The notes below the pieces were generated by a model. It worked only from the letters and a program-made list of their open reading frames with translations. It was not told the DNA's origin and searched no databases. From NCBI GenBank assembly GCA_949752795.1, contig OX457074.1, positions 28,195,980-28,259,979 of the forward strand: a stretch of 64,000 nucleotides of DNA, read 5' to 3'. This document shows, in pieces, positions 1 through 10,250 of this stretch. The translations under genes were made by a program, and so were the position numbers. This DNA comes from Hyperoodon ampullatus (lineage: Eukaryota; Chordata; Mammalia; Artiodactyla; Ziphiidae). Within the stretch, counting starts at the first letter, position 1, and the number at the start of each line of letters is the position of its first letter.

Positions 1-870
1 ATAAAAACCTATATTGTCAGGCAGAAAAAATCTGCCCAGGGCTTTAATGGCTTAGAAAAGGTGATGATGTATCTGAAAAGGTGAGTTTCAGAAAGAAAGG
101 AAAAAAGAGAAATCCCACTCCCTCACCTCCCCACACACAAACATACTGGAAAACAGACCTTCCTCCAACTTATGCAAAGGTTCCTCAGCCATGACAACTC
201 CGGGACTCCTGCACTCATGGGAGGGCAACACCACCTCTAAAGCACAGAAGATCTTCAGGCTTTGCTTCTGAAGTGGTGTCACAATATCTTCATTTTCCCT
301 TTCTTCAAGGTTAGAAAGATCCTGAAGCTGTTAGGATTATGAATTAAACGCTAGACTTCAAAATATCCTGTTGTTAGAGATAAAAACAAAACTCCAGCAA
401 TCCCAGGTAATAGTTTAGGTATGCAATAGCTTCAAAATCAAGTGAGACTTGCAAATGAATGACTAGATATGGACAACTATTTTTTATTATATACCATACA
501 AATACTGGAGAAAATTATGGACACCACCATCCAAGTCATTGAGATTATCACTAATTCTAGGTGGCAGGCCAATGCTCACATACTTCCCTGTGGAAGGCTC
601 TCACATCTCCTCCCCATAGCCCTGTTCTATTCTTCTCTCTAAAGTCTAGGAGTTCAATGTTGAAAGGAGTCTGGTGAGTCAAAGAAAATCTACAGTTTAC
701 CTTGATGATCCTTTTTGACCACCCATTGAAACCAAAGTAGTGATTTGCCAATTCTTGGCATCTGGAGCTGTTTAGGGCCAGCGTATTATGTTGAACCGCC
801 TTATGTCTGGCGACAAGACGAACCTAAAGACATAAAAGTCCTAAAAATATCACAATCCTACATAGAGACT
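1..870. other. Unannotated AT-rich DNA
   Basis: I see no exon, repeat or regulatory signal that I can name. The short open frames are not convincing: no flanking splice sites and no recognisable protein. Confidence 0.5.
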
Positions 871-879
871 TGTTTTGGA

Positions 880-1000
880 TATACCTGAGATTTATCAACA
901 CCAATTTCATACAGTGGTTGTGAAGATTAAGTAGGACATTTTAAGCAATGAGCTCACAGTCAGCCCTAAATAAATGTTATTTATTATTTTTAAGTCAGTA
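880..1000 (+). repeat. MIR SINE fragment (3' part)
   Basis: The stretch reads as the 3' half of an MIR element: 'tgtgaagattaag' followed by a diverged core ending in 'cctaaataaatgttattt'. It is old and heavily mutated. Confidence 0.5.
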
Positions 1001-1509
1001 CTTTTCTGCATCATTTCCAGGGACCCTGATTAACCGGAAGGTTCCCTGACCTCTGGTGGTGAAAGTGATGATGAAAACAACCAAGGAAGCCCAGCAGAAG
1101 CCTATTATGGGGCTGGGGGTAAGCAAAGGAAGTGAACTGTTTTACTCCTCTCATCCTGTAGCTCCTGCTTGAGAATATGACCTGAAGAGGAGGTAAGATG
1201 GACCTGCCACTGAATCAGGACCTTAATCTGTAGCACCCCCTCCCCACGTTACTAACCCCTGTTAGAAGAGGGAATACCTATACCTCTATAAATGTAAATA
1301 AAGCAACCAAAAGAATTAGGGGTTCATCTGCATTAACAAGCTTCTTTGAGAGTGCAAATATTTCCAGTCGTAACTCTCTAAATAACTTACATATTACTGT
1401 GGATTTTTTACATCACTAGTTCTTTCTTAAATATCTATTTCTACTTTGAACAGGGTGTAGTATATAAATATAGTCATAAAAATTCAAATAATACAAATAA
1501 AGTCAAAGC
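1001..1509. other. Unannotated intronic/intergenic DNA
   Basis: No recognisable exon or repeat. It contains an A/T-rich segment (about 1,380-1,510) typical of decayed sequence. Confidence 0.4.
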
Positions 1510-1676
1510 ATTGTTAATTCTTTATTGCTTTGTGCATCTTCCTCTGTCACTAGTTTATGAGCTCCTTAAGTGCTTGAAGGAACCATATATTATTCTTTCC
1601 TTGTTACCAGAAGCAAGCATAGATCTTGGCATATAATAGAGGAGTGATGGTCTGTTGACTGAGTGAATGAATGAGT
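1510..1676 (+). repeat. L2 LINE 3' end
   Basis: The wording 'tttatgagctccttaagtgc' and the end 'gactgagtgaatgaatgag' match the L2 3' end, with its usual 'gagctccttgagggcaggg' and 'tgaatgaatga' signature in diverged form. Confidence 0.65.
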
Positions 1677-2055
1677 ACATAAGAAAATGAAATTACTTTC
1701 TCCAACTGAAGCTGCCTGCTGGGAAGGAGAAATGAAGACTAATTTTTAAATGTTGAGTGTCGCATGAGAGGCTAGGCCCTGTACGGTGAGTCATAATGGA
1801 GCTGTCCTGGACAATTAGGAAGCTTCAGAAGGGCTCTGAGCCCCTGGTAGTAGAGACAGTTGACATCTGGGATAACCTTGCCACAGTTCTTGCTGGCAAA
1901 CATCTCCCTTCGTGCTACTGAGAAAAACTCAGATACATTAGGCCTTTCCTTCATTTTATTTTAAGATGTTATTCACTTTTCTGTATTTATAAAAATACAG
2001 GGGAAAAAAGATAAGAATTATGTATACATGCCAATGGATAAAGGAACACATAATT

Positions 2056-2314
2056 GGAACTTCCCTGCTGGTGCAGTGGTTAAGACTCTGTGCTCCCAAT
2101 GCAGGGAGCCCGGGTTCGATCCCTGGTCAGGGAACTAGGTCTCACATGCATGTATCAACTAAGAGTTCACACGCCACACTTAAGGAACCTGCGAGCCGCA
2201 ACTAAAGGAGCCTGCCTGCTGCAACTGGGGAGCCCTTGAGCCGCAACTAAGGAGCCAACCGGCTGCAACTAAGACCCGGTGCAACCAAATAAATAAATAA
2301 TTAAAATTTAAAAA
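2056..2314 (+). repeat. CHR-family SINE, long form
   Basis: Head 'ggaacttccctgctggtgca', A/B-box-like tRNA part ('gggttcgatccctggtcagg') and an 'aaataaataaataa' tail. The insertion is framed by a 12-bp direct repeat, GAACACATAATT, at 2,044-2,055 and 2,315-2,326. The body carries several copies of the 'gagccgcaactaa' motif and is moderately diverged. Confidence 0.85.
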
Positions 2315-2391
2315 GAACACATAATTAAAGTAGATAACAATATCGGGGGTGTGGGTAGTAAACTAAGGCTCTGCATTAACAAAGAAATCTA

Positions 2392-2604
2392 GGGCTTCCC
2401 TGGTGGCACGGTGTTTGAGAGTCCGCCTGCCGATGCAGGGGACACGGGTTAGTGTCCCGGTTCAGGAAGATCACACATGCCGCAGAGTGGCTGGGCCCAT
2501 GAGCCATGGCTGCTGTGCCTGCGCGTTCGGAGTGTGTGCTGTGCAACGGGAGAGGCCACAACAGTGAGAGGCCCACATACCGCAAAAAAAAAAAAAAAAG
2601 AAAA
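2392..2604 (+). repeat. CHR-family SINE, ~200-bp form
   Basis: Full-length copy from 'gggcttccctggtggcacgg' to a 16-A tail. The form lacks the middle and 3' blocks of the long SINE, consistent with the whale-specific deletion (CD) subfamily; that assignment is an inference. Open frames across it on both strands are SINE translation artefacts. Confidence 0.9.
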
Positions 2605-3160
2605 CCAGAAGGTGCAAAACTGTTTCCTATCCCAGACTCCTATCTTCCGTCTTACAAAACTGTAACTGACACTTCAGAGAATCAAAGTCCACACCATGTA
2701 GGATTTTTCCGACCAGTACAAAACACTGGCTCAAGGGCAAGTTCAAACTGGCTATTAATTCAGTTCAGCAAACATTTCCTGAGGCTAGGCCCTGTGTTAG
2801 CAGCACTAAACTCAAAGAGGAACATGCCATCGCTACTTTCAAGAAACTTAGATTCTAGCAAGACAGGCAAAGCACAAATGAAAAATAACAAGAAATACCT
2901 TTCATCTGCCGAAAGGCATGAGCTGCCCTCAAAAGAAGAACACAAGTTCACTGTGCAGAGATGATAGGGAGAGCACAGGGGAGTTTATCAGAGAGAATGC
3001 ACAAGTCACCAAGAAAGGAAAAAGCACATGATACACTCCAAGTGTGTCAGAGAAGGAGGGAAAGGAGCTAAGAATGCCCTCCAATGCCACAAGAAGTGAG
3101 GGCTTTATTCCATAGCAATGGAGCATGATGGGAGGTGTTTAAATAAAGAAGGAACCTATC

Positions 3161-3280
3161 GGGCAGTGCAGTGGTTGGGAATCCGCGCTTCCTCCATGGC
3201 GGAAAGGGGTGGGGGGAGGGTTTGATCCCTGGTCGGGGAACTAAGATCCCACAGGCGGCATGGTGTGGTCAAAAAAAAAA
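3161..3280 (+). repeat. CHR-family SINE, short form
   Basis: A 5'-trimmed short SINE ('gcagtggttgggaatccgcg' through 'catggtgtggtc' and poly-A). It has a perfect 16-bp target-site duplication, AAAGAAGGAACCTATC, at 3,145-3,160 and 3,281-3,296, so the insertion is probably recent or well preserved. Confidence 0.9.
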
Positions 3281-3299
3281 AAAGAAGGAACCTATCATG

Positions 3300-4794
3300 T
3301 AGAAGTCCTGTGAACAACTGGTGATAAGCAGGCATTGCCATTAATAACACACCACTAAGCAGTCCAAGTAATAGAGATTGAGAATTCAAGCGCAGCCTCT
3401 CCTGAGCTATACCACTCATAATGCAGGGAGCAGCAATCCTGGGCAAAGAAGACCTAAGATCCTCTGACCTGACAGTCACAACATTGCTCCGGCGGACCAT
3501 GCTTGCAGACCTCCCACCACCATGTCTGTTGGTTCCGAGACTGCTCTTCTTGCCTGTTCCCAACCTCGCTCACTCTCCCCACTTTCTACCTCACCAAACG
3601 GCCCCAAGGTACAGGTCTCCTCCATCCTTCCAAAGCTCAATTTATGCCACTTCGCTTTTAAGAAAGACCCACGTTAGCGCCTGTTTTCCCTACCAAAAGA
3701 AATCCAAAGAGGTATCTGTTTTCACAAAAAAAGGGGGGAAAATGAGAACAGTGCCCGGCACATGTTGTGCAGCAGCCCATACAGAGGCAATTCACACTGT
3801 GCGCTGCAAAAGCGGGTGCAAGGGGCACCACCCAGCTCCTTCCTGGGAACCACACTCAGCACCTCAGCATCAAGCCACCATAGCTTTGAACTGTCACTGA
3901 GCTTCTGTACTTTAGCTCAATTTATTTTGTGCATCCGTTAGCAAGATGTGTCCTATGGTCACTGCTTCTTCGCTTTATGCCACTTCGGCTTATGAAAGGT
4001 TTCATGGGAACGCTCTGCTTTCAGTCATTGGGGGAAACCCATACTTTTTGTCCTCCCGCCTCCCTCCAGCCTACACATCCACTCTTGGCCTGGCCTTTCC
4101 AGCTTTGAAAAGACAACCTGGCTCCGCCCTCTACCGCCTATATACTGCAGTGAAAGATGAGGGGAGAAGCTGACAGGCAGACAAAAGGCAGCATCAGTGA
4201 GTGAGGCCTGACGACAGACAACGGAAGAGTTCCAGGCCCCTTCAACTTTTGAGATGTTTGGTATAATAAAAAATGTAGAAACACCTAAGGGATGGGATGA
4301 GAAAGAGCTCAAAATGGACTTCAGTATTTGTTAGCATTTGTTAAATATGGGTGGTACATACACGGGGTACACTGTAATATTCTCCACTTTTCTCAGTATG
4401 AAATTTTTAATTAAAAATATACCAAAACACGGTTTTAAAAATTAGAGGATATTTAAAATGTTTATACATTTGACAAGTTAATACAACACAAAAAATGAAA
4501 TCTAATTGTGTAATTCACAAGGAAATCCAACAAATATTTAGAGTATTGTATCCTCAGGCATTACATGGCCTCCCTTTAAACTTCCTCAGCTCTCCCTCAG
4601 TGGGCTATAATTCCCCGTTTACTTTAAGGGAACTTCAATATTTAAGTTATGATTGGTGTTTATGTCCCTTATACAAACATGCATTAATTTGGGGAAATCA
4701 ATTATCAAACAAACATCAAAAGTAATCATTTCTACATTACTAATGTGACTTTGCCCATTAGAGATCAGAATGGCATTACAAGATCATCAGTCAC
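3300..4794. other. Unannotated DNA with two related short segments
   Basis: No exon recognised. A 'gctcaattta' segment and a 'tttatgccacttcg' segment occur near 3,635-3,656 and again near 3,914-3,990, suggesting two pieces of one old repeat that I cannot name. The 159-codon plus-strand open frame from 3,421 has no protein signature. Confidence 0.4.
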
Positions 4795-5015
4795 TTATTC
4801 TATAGGCCAGAGTTGACGCTATTGACATTTTGGGCTGAACAATTCTTTGTTGTGGAAGGCTGTCCTGTGCCTCATAAATGTTTCAGCAGCATCCCGGCCT
4901 CTGACCACTAGGTGCCAGGAGCACGTCTCCTGACTTACGACAACTAAAGATGTCTGTCTCCAGACATCAGCAAATGTCCCCTGGGGGGCAAAATCTTTCC
5001 AGGTTGACACCTACT
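4795..5015 (-). mobile_element. MER5A-type hAT-Charlie DNA transposon (non-autonomous)
   Basis: The segment runs 'gacgctattgacattttggg ... tgttgtggaaggctgtcctg ... cagcagcatcccggcctctg ... gtcccctggggggcaaaatc ... aggttgacacctactg', which is MER5A in reverse orientation, nearly full length. It is an old mammal-wide element. Confidence 0.75.
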
Positions 5016-5214
5016 GATATAAACAAGCATATAGTGTTTGCTTGCCAAATAACAGCAACAGAAGATGGATAAATCCATGGATTCCAAAGGTCCTAGAATT
5101 AGCAAATCTTCTCTATAAAACTCATAGCCCACATCTAGAAAATATTACAAAAGGAAGCAAAATGAAAAGAAAAACTAACAACACATGAGCTAAAATCTTT
5201 ACTAGGCACAGAAC

Positions 5215-5515
5215 ACAGCACAGTGATCCAAAGCACAGACTTAGAGCCAGAGGACTTACATTCAGAACTCACCAGCTGTCACTCACCAACTGTGTCACTC
5301 ACCAACTGTGTCACTCACCAGCTGTGTGACCTGGAGCAAATGACTTAGCCTCAAGTATCTCAACTTGCTCACCTCTAAAATGGCAAGGAGACAACTAATA
5401 CCTACCTCCTATGGTTATTTATTTTCACTTAAGAATTAAGCGAAATAATACGTGTAAAGTGCTTAAAAGAATGCCTGGCATACAGTGAGTGCTCAGTAAG
5501 TGTTAGCTAGTGTTA
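5215..5515 (+). repeat. MIR SINE with an internal tandem expansion
   Basis: Clear MIR: 'agctgtgtgacctggagcaa', 'tctaaaatggcaaggagaca' and a 3' end 'gcctggcatacagtgagtgctcagtaag' (split here by the line of description). The conserved 'ccagctgtgtgac' core has been locally amplified: a unit of about 18 bp ('caactgtgtcactcac') repeats between about 5,272 and 5,330. Confidence 0.8.
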
Positions 5516-7549
5516 TTTCACTAAAATTCCATATTTTCAATTTATACAAAGTGGAAATCACTTTACAGATTTCAACATACAACACTGTATTTATAGAAAA
5601 TAAAATATCATGCTATGTAACTACTTTATCTACTTGACAGAGGAATTATTTTCACCCATTTTCAACATCTCGGTAAACTAATAATGGTTATGATTATGCA
5701 TTCATAATAATGATTATGCTCTCCAATAGCCACTGGAGAAACAAGTGTACCTGTACATCGCTGACAAAGACAAGCTAACCCCTAAAACTGGCTCTGAGGG
5801 GAGATCACAAAGCCTACCATCAACATTAATCACCAAACATATTAGCCAGGGATATCTCAATAAAAGTAACACAGAAGTAGAGATTAGGGACAGAATTACT
5901 AACTCCCGGAGCTATGGGGGGAAGTGACTTAATTTCAAGAGTTAATGTCTCTGATATGTAGGCTCAGGTGCCCACCTCAGCACTGGATATGAAGATGCCT
6001 ACCACAATTAATCAGGTCCCAACAGTTCATTTCTAACTGCGGTCTCCCTGAACCTCACTGTGGCTACTTCTGTAGCGTAGCTCTCCATACAAGGCAGGTC
6101 TCTGGTAACTCTGTTCTCTGGTTCTTCAGGAAACAGCATGACCTGGCTACACATACTCCTGAAGAAGTTCAAGCGTCTTCTTGAAAAACATAAAATAGAA
6201 ACTGCCAGCCGAAGTCAAAGTGAGACAATGTCTCAAGCCACGCTAAAATGGGATAAAAAAAACACAGAGATCTAGAAACTACCTCTATACAACGCCAGCA
6301 CCAGACACACCTCACCATGTAGCCAACACTCTTGGCCAGGATACACGGATACACCCGTGTCTACAGCATGCAACCCTGCCACGTAGCGGACAGACACTGA
6401 CCAAGCTGGGTCTTGTACAGCCTCTGCCATGGGGACAGAAAGGCCCAGAGAAGGGCGCTGAGTCGCTTAAACCCACCAGTGTGGGAAGAAGCACCACGTC
6501 CACCCATTGAGAAGGCCACCCCTATTTGCCTTGACTCTTTCTCTTCCTGTTAAAAATTATCCAACTTTCACCAAAAGAATACACAATACAAACTTTCTGC
6601 AAACTCCTGCCCCTGTGGGGAACGGCATTCCTGGAGGATGTAACTTCACAGACAAAAAAGCTGGAATCAGTAACCAAGGTTCTAATTCAAATCCGGTCTA
6701 ATTCAAATCCATTAACCCCTGTGATCCGTTGCCGATCTACAAAAAGAGCCTAACAGCACATTAGTCGTTTGACCAGCCAGCGTCCATCCCTTTTTCTGGT
6801 AATAAAAGCCCACAAATTCCCTCAGAGTAGGCACCTCTCCCCGTCTCTCAGTCAGCGTGGTTCTGGTGGGATCGAATCCACCAAAGAACCACGGGTGCCA
6901 CGTGACCAGAACTGGCCAATCCCAGTCTCACAGCCTCAAACAGCGATTGGCTCCAGGTCAGACATGTGACCCCATAAGAGCCAATGAGACATCATGAGAC
7001 TTTTGCTGAGGCTTCTGGGAAAGAGACAGGCGCTCTTTCCGGCTGAATCTAAATGCTGACAGGCTACAGGGGGTGAATATGCTACAGCCAATTTTCTAAC
7101 ATACAGTTCCTACAACTGAAGTCCATACAGGAAAAGGAAGAGTTGACTCGTGGGGAGAACCTGAGTCCTGATGACTTTACTTGAGCCCTGAATCCAGCTA
7201 GCTCTGCCTGACTTTGCAGTTAGGTGAGCCTAACTCAAATTTCTTTCCAGCTTAAGCCAATTTAGGTTGATATTTCAGGCAGCTGAAGCGAACTGATGTA
7301 TATGTGTATATCTGATTAGTACCTCACAGGATGTGAAAAATGGAATGAACTGATAGCTGTCTTGTAAAACAGTGTGTATATACATGATTATTAAAAACAC
7401 TGGTCACAGGTATTGATTAATAATAACAAGTGCAAAGAGAAAAAAGTGGGCATGGGAGAGAAATGACTTAGTGTGATATGTGCTTATTCTGACTCTTGAA
7501 AATATTCCAAAACATTTGTTTAAACAATTTTATCATAAAGCTATTTCAG
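5516..7549. other. Unannotated DNA, partly old unclassified repeat
   Basis: No exon recognised. About 6,880-7,090 ('gtgaccagaactggccaatc', 'attggctccaggtcagacatgtgacc', 'ttctgggaaagagacaggcg', each read separately) resembles a common ancient mammalian repeat that I cannot classify. A 16-bp tandem pair ('tctaattcaaatcc') sits at about 6,680-6,711. Confidence 0.35.
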
Positions 7550-7860
7550 CAATAATAATAAGAATAATAACAAGAGCCATTTGCTGAATGCTTACTGTGG
7601 GCCAGAGGCCGTTGAAATGACTATATTATGTAATCTGCTTGAGTCCTCATAATGACCTTACAAGGTGGATGTTATTATTATCATTCCCACTAACAGATAA
7701 GGAAACTGAAGCACAGACAAGTTAAGTTACTCACCCACAGTTCCACTGTAAATAAAAGGCAGGATTCAAATGCAGACATTCTGATGCAGCTCGTGCTTTT
7801 AGCCAAGACACTGAATCGGAACCTACACTCAGAGTTCTAATGCTGTTCCAGTGAAGCAGA
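7550..7860 (+). repeat. Ancient mammal-wide repeat
   Basis: Features include 'ccatttgctgaatgcttact', 'ataaggaaactgaagcacag' and 'ttaagttactcacccacag'. This is the common 'aggaaactgaggcacagag' repeat, related in style to MIR/LINE-derived elements; I do not assign a formal family name. Confidence 0.55.
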
Positions 7861-8289
7861 AACTCAAACTCAGGCACTCCCAAAAGCATCAAATGGGAAT
7901 GTAATATACGACTATTTTAACCCTGGAAGAGTCTTAAGGACTAATTCCTACATAGTTCTGCATTATGAAAGTATACATATTTAACCACATTAGTGATTAT
8001 CAGTTTTTGAAAAAGTGTGAAAACCCTCACAAACCTCAACCAATTGCATCCTTTGCTTAAACAAAAGTCCTAGATGTTCCCAAGACTAAGAGGTATATTA
8101 ATTAGTACTACCTTTCCAGAAAATAACATTTGCACCTTCCACAAAGTCAACTTTATGAGGACATTCCCATCACTAAGTTACTTTTCACCACTTTTATAGA
8201 ACAGAAACTTATTTTAAAATCTACCCATCTTAGTATAATATAAAAAAGAAAAAAATTTATGAACTGGACTTTCTCAAAATTAAACCTTT

Positions 8290-9210
8290 TTCCTCTTTGA
8301 AAGACACTATTATGTTAGAAGGATACGAAGCCAAGCTAAAGACTGAGAAAAAAACAACGGCCAATCACATACCTGAAAAAGGATTTGTATCCAAATATAT
8401 AAAGAATTCTCAAAACTCAACAGTAAGAAAACAACCCAATTAAAAGCTAGGCAAAAGATTTCAACGGCACTCCACTAAGAGGATCTAATGATGGCAAATA
8501 AGCACATGAAAAGATGTCCAATGGCATTAGTCATCAGAGAAATGCAAATTAAAACCATGAAAAGATATTACCACATACCTATTAGAATGGCTAAATTAAA
8601 ATCACTGATAGTGTCAGTGATGTGGAATAGGTGGAATTCTCGTACATTGCTAGTGGGAGAATATAAAATGGTACAGACACTCTGGGAAAAGGGTTGACAG
8701 TTTCTTATAAAGTTAAAAATATACTCACTATATCACCCAGCAATCCCCTCTCCCCAGAGACAGCTACCCTAGAAATAGAGAAATGAAAACTATGTTTGCA
8801 CAAAAGTCTGTACACAAATGTTTACAGCAGCTCCTAACATTCCTAAATGTTAAAAATTGGAAACAACACAAATGTCCTTTAATGAGTGACAATGGAAAAC
8901 TACTCAGTAATAAAAAGGAATAAACTTTCAATACATGCAATAACTTAGATGAACCTCAAAGACAGAGTAAAAGAACCCAGTCTCAAAAGGTTACATGTAT
9001 GTTTGCATTTATAGAACATTCTCAAAAAGACAAAACTATAGGGATGGAGAAAAGGTCAGTGGTTGCAGAGGTTATAGGATGGGGACAATTAATTATAAAA
9101 GGATAGAATCAGGGAATTCTGGGGGGTGATAATATTATTCTGTATTCTGATTGTACTGATGGTTGCACAAACTACACGTGTTAAATTAACAGAATAAAAG
9201 AAAAAAAGTT
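8290..9210 (+). mobile_element. Old L1 LINE, 3' end (ORF2 C-terminus and 3' UTR)
   Basis: The run includes the L1 ORF2 tail landmarks 'atgtccaatggcattagtca', 'gagaaatgcaaattaaaacc', 'tagtgggagaatataaaatg' and the 3' UTR pattern ending near 'ctgattgtactgatggttgc'. Many stops and indels break the frame. It is 5'-truncated and non-coding today. Confidence 0.8.
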
Positions 9211-9347
9211 AGTTTTACTGTATGATAATTTTAAGAATAAAATTTTAAAATTATTTTTAAATATGAAACTCAATGTCACAATGGACACGATTTTTAAAAA
9301 CTGGAAAGAAATGAAGAAGGATAAGTTTGTTAATAAAAAGAAAACCT

Positions 9348-9645
9348 GGGCTTCCCTTGTGGCGCAGTGGTTGAGAGACTGCCTGTCAGCGGGGGGGGAC
9401 ACGGGTTCGAGACCAGGTCTGGGAGGATCAAACGTGCCACAGGGCAACAGGGGCCGGGAGGACAACTACTGAGCCTGCGCATCTGGATCCTATGCTCCAC
9501 AACAAGAGGGGCTGTGGCAGTGAGAGGCCCACGCACCACGATGAGGAGTGGCTACTGCTCGCCTCAGCTAGATAAGGCCCTCGCACAGAAACGAAGACAC
9601 AACTCAGCGAAAAATAAATAAAAAATAAATAAAAATAGATACAGT
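9348..9645 (+). repeat. CHR-family SINE, hybrid form
   Basis: Starts 'gggcttcccttgtggcgcag' and ends in an 'aaataaataaaaaataaata' tail. It shares the diagnostic 'gtgagaggcccacgcaccac' and 'gatgaggagtgg' blocks with the SINE at 9,971-10,250, so the two belong to one subfamily. Confidence 0.85.
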
Positions 9646-9650
9646 ATTTT

Positions 9651-9918
9651 CCACAACTACTGAGGCCACACGTAGCAACTACTGAAGCCCGCACACTCTA
9701 GGGCCTGTGTGCCGCAACTACTGAGCCCAGGTGCTGCAATTACTGAAGCCCGCACACTTAGAGCCCGTGCTCCACAACAAGAGAAGCCACCACAATGAGA
9801 AGTCCGCAGACCACAACAAAGAGTAGCCCCCACTTGCCACAACCAGAGAAAGCCTGCGCGCAACAACAAAGACCCAACACAGCCAAATATAAACAATAAT
9901 AAAAATAAATAAATAAAG
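9651..9918 (+). repeat. CHR-family SINE fragment inside a local duplication
   Basis: The 3' two-thirds of a long-form SINE, missing its head. It aligns with 13,598-13,865, offset about 3,946 bp, including the unusual 'ggtgctgcaattactgaagc' and 'cagccaaatataaacaataa' details. It is the left part of a duplicated block (see findings). Confidence 0.85.
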
Positions 9919-9970
9919 GCATCATCACATAAAAACAAATGAGGAAATAATTTTTTTAAAAAGAGAATAA

Positions 9971-10250
9971 GTGGTGGGGCAGTGGTTAAGTATCCGCGTG
10001 ACAGTGCAGGGGACACGGGATTGAGCCCTGGTCCGGGAAGATCCCAAATGCTGCAGAGCAACTAATCCCGTGAGCCACAACTACTGAGCCTGTGCTTCTG
10101 GAGCCTGTGCTCTGCAACAAGAGGGGCCACGGCAGTGAGAGGCCCACGCACCACGATGAGGAGTGGGCCCTGCTCGCCGCACCTAGAGAAGGCATTTGCA
10201 CAGAAACGAAGATCCAACACAGACAAAAATAAATAAAAAATAAATACATT
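9971..10250 (+). repeat. CHR-family SINE, hybrid form
   Basis: Begins without the normal head ('gtggtggggcagtggttaag') exactly as the SINE at 13,917 does, then switches to the subfamily seen at 9,348 ('gtgagaggcccacgcaccac', 'aaataaataaaaaataaata'). This looks like a SINE-SINE recombinant at the right edge of the duplicated block. Confidence 0.8.

Noticed and set aside
2506..2964. 152-codon plus-strand frame
   Set aside because: The first part is SINE sequence, including its poly-A tail read as lysines; the remainder is unremarkable.
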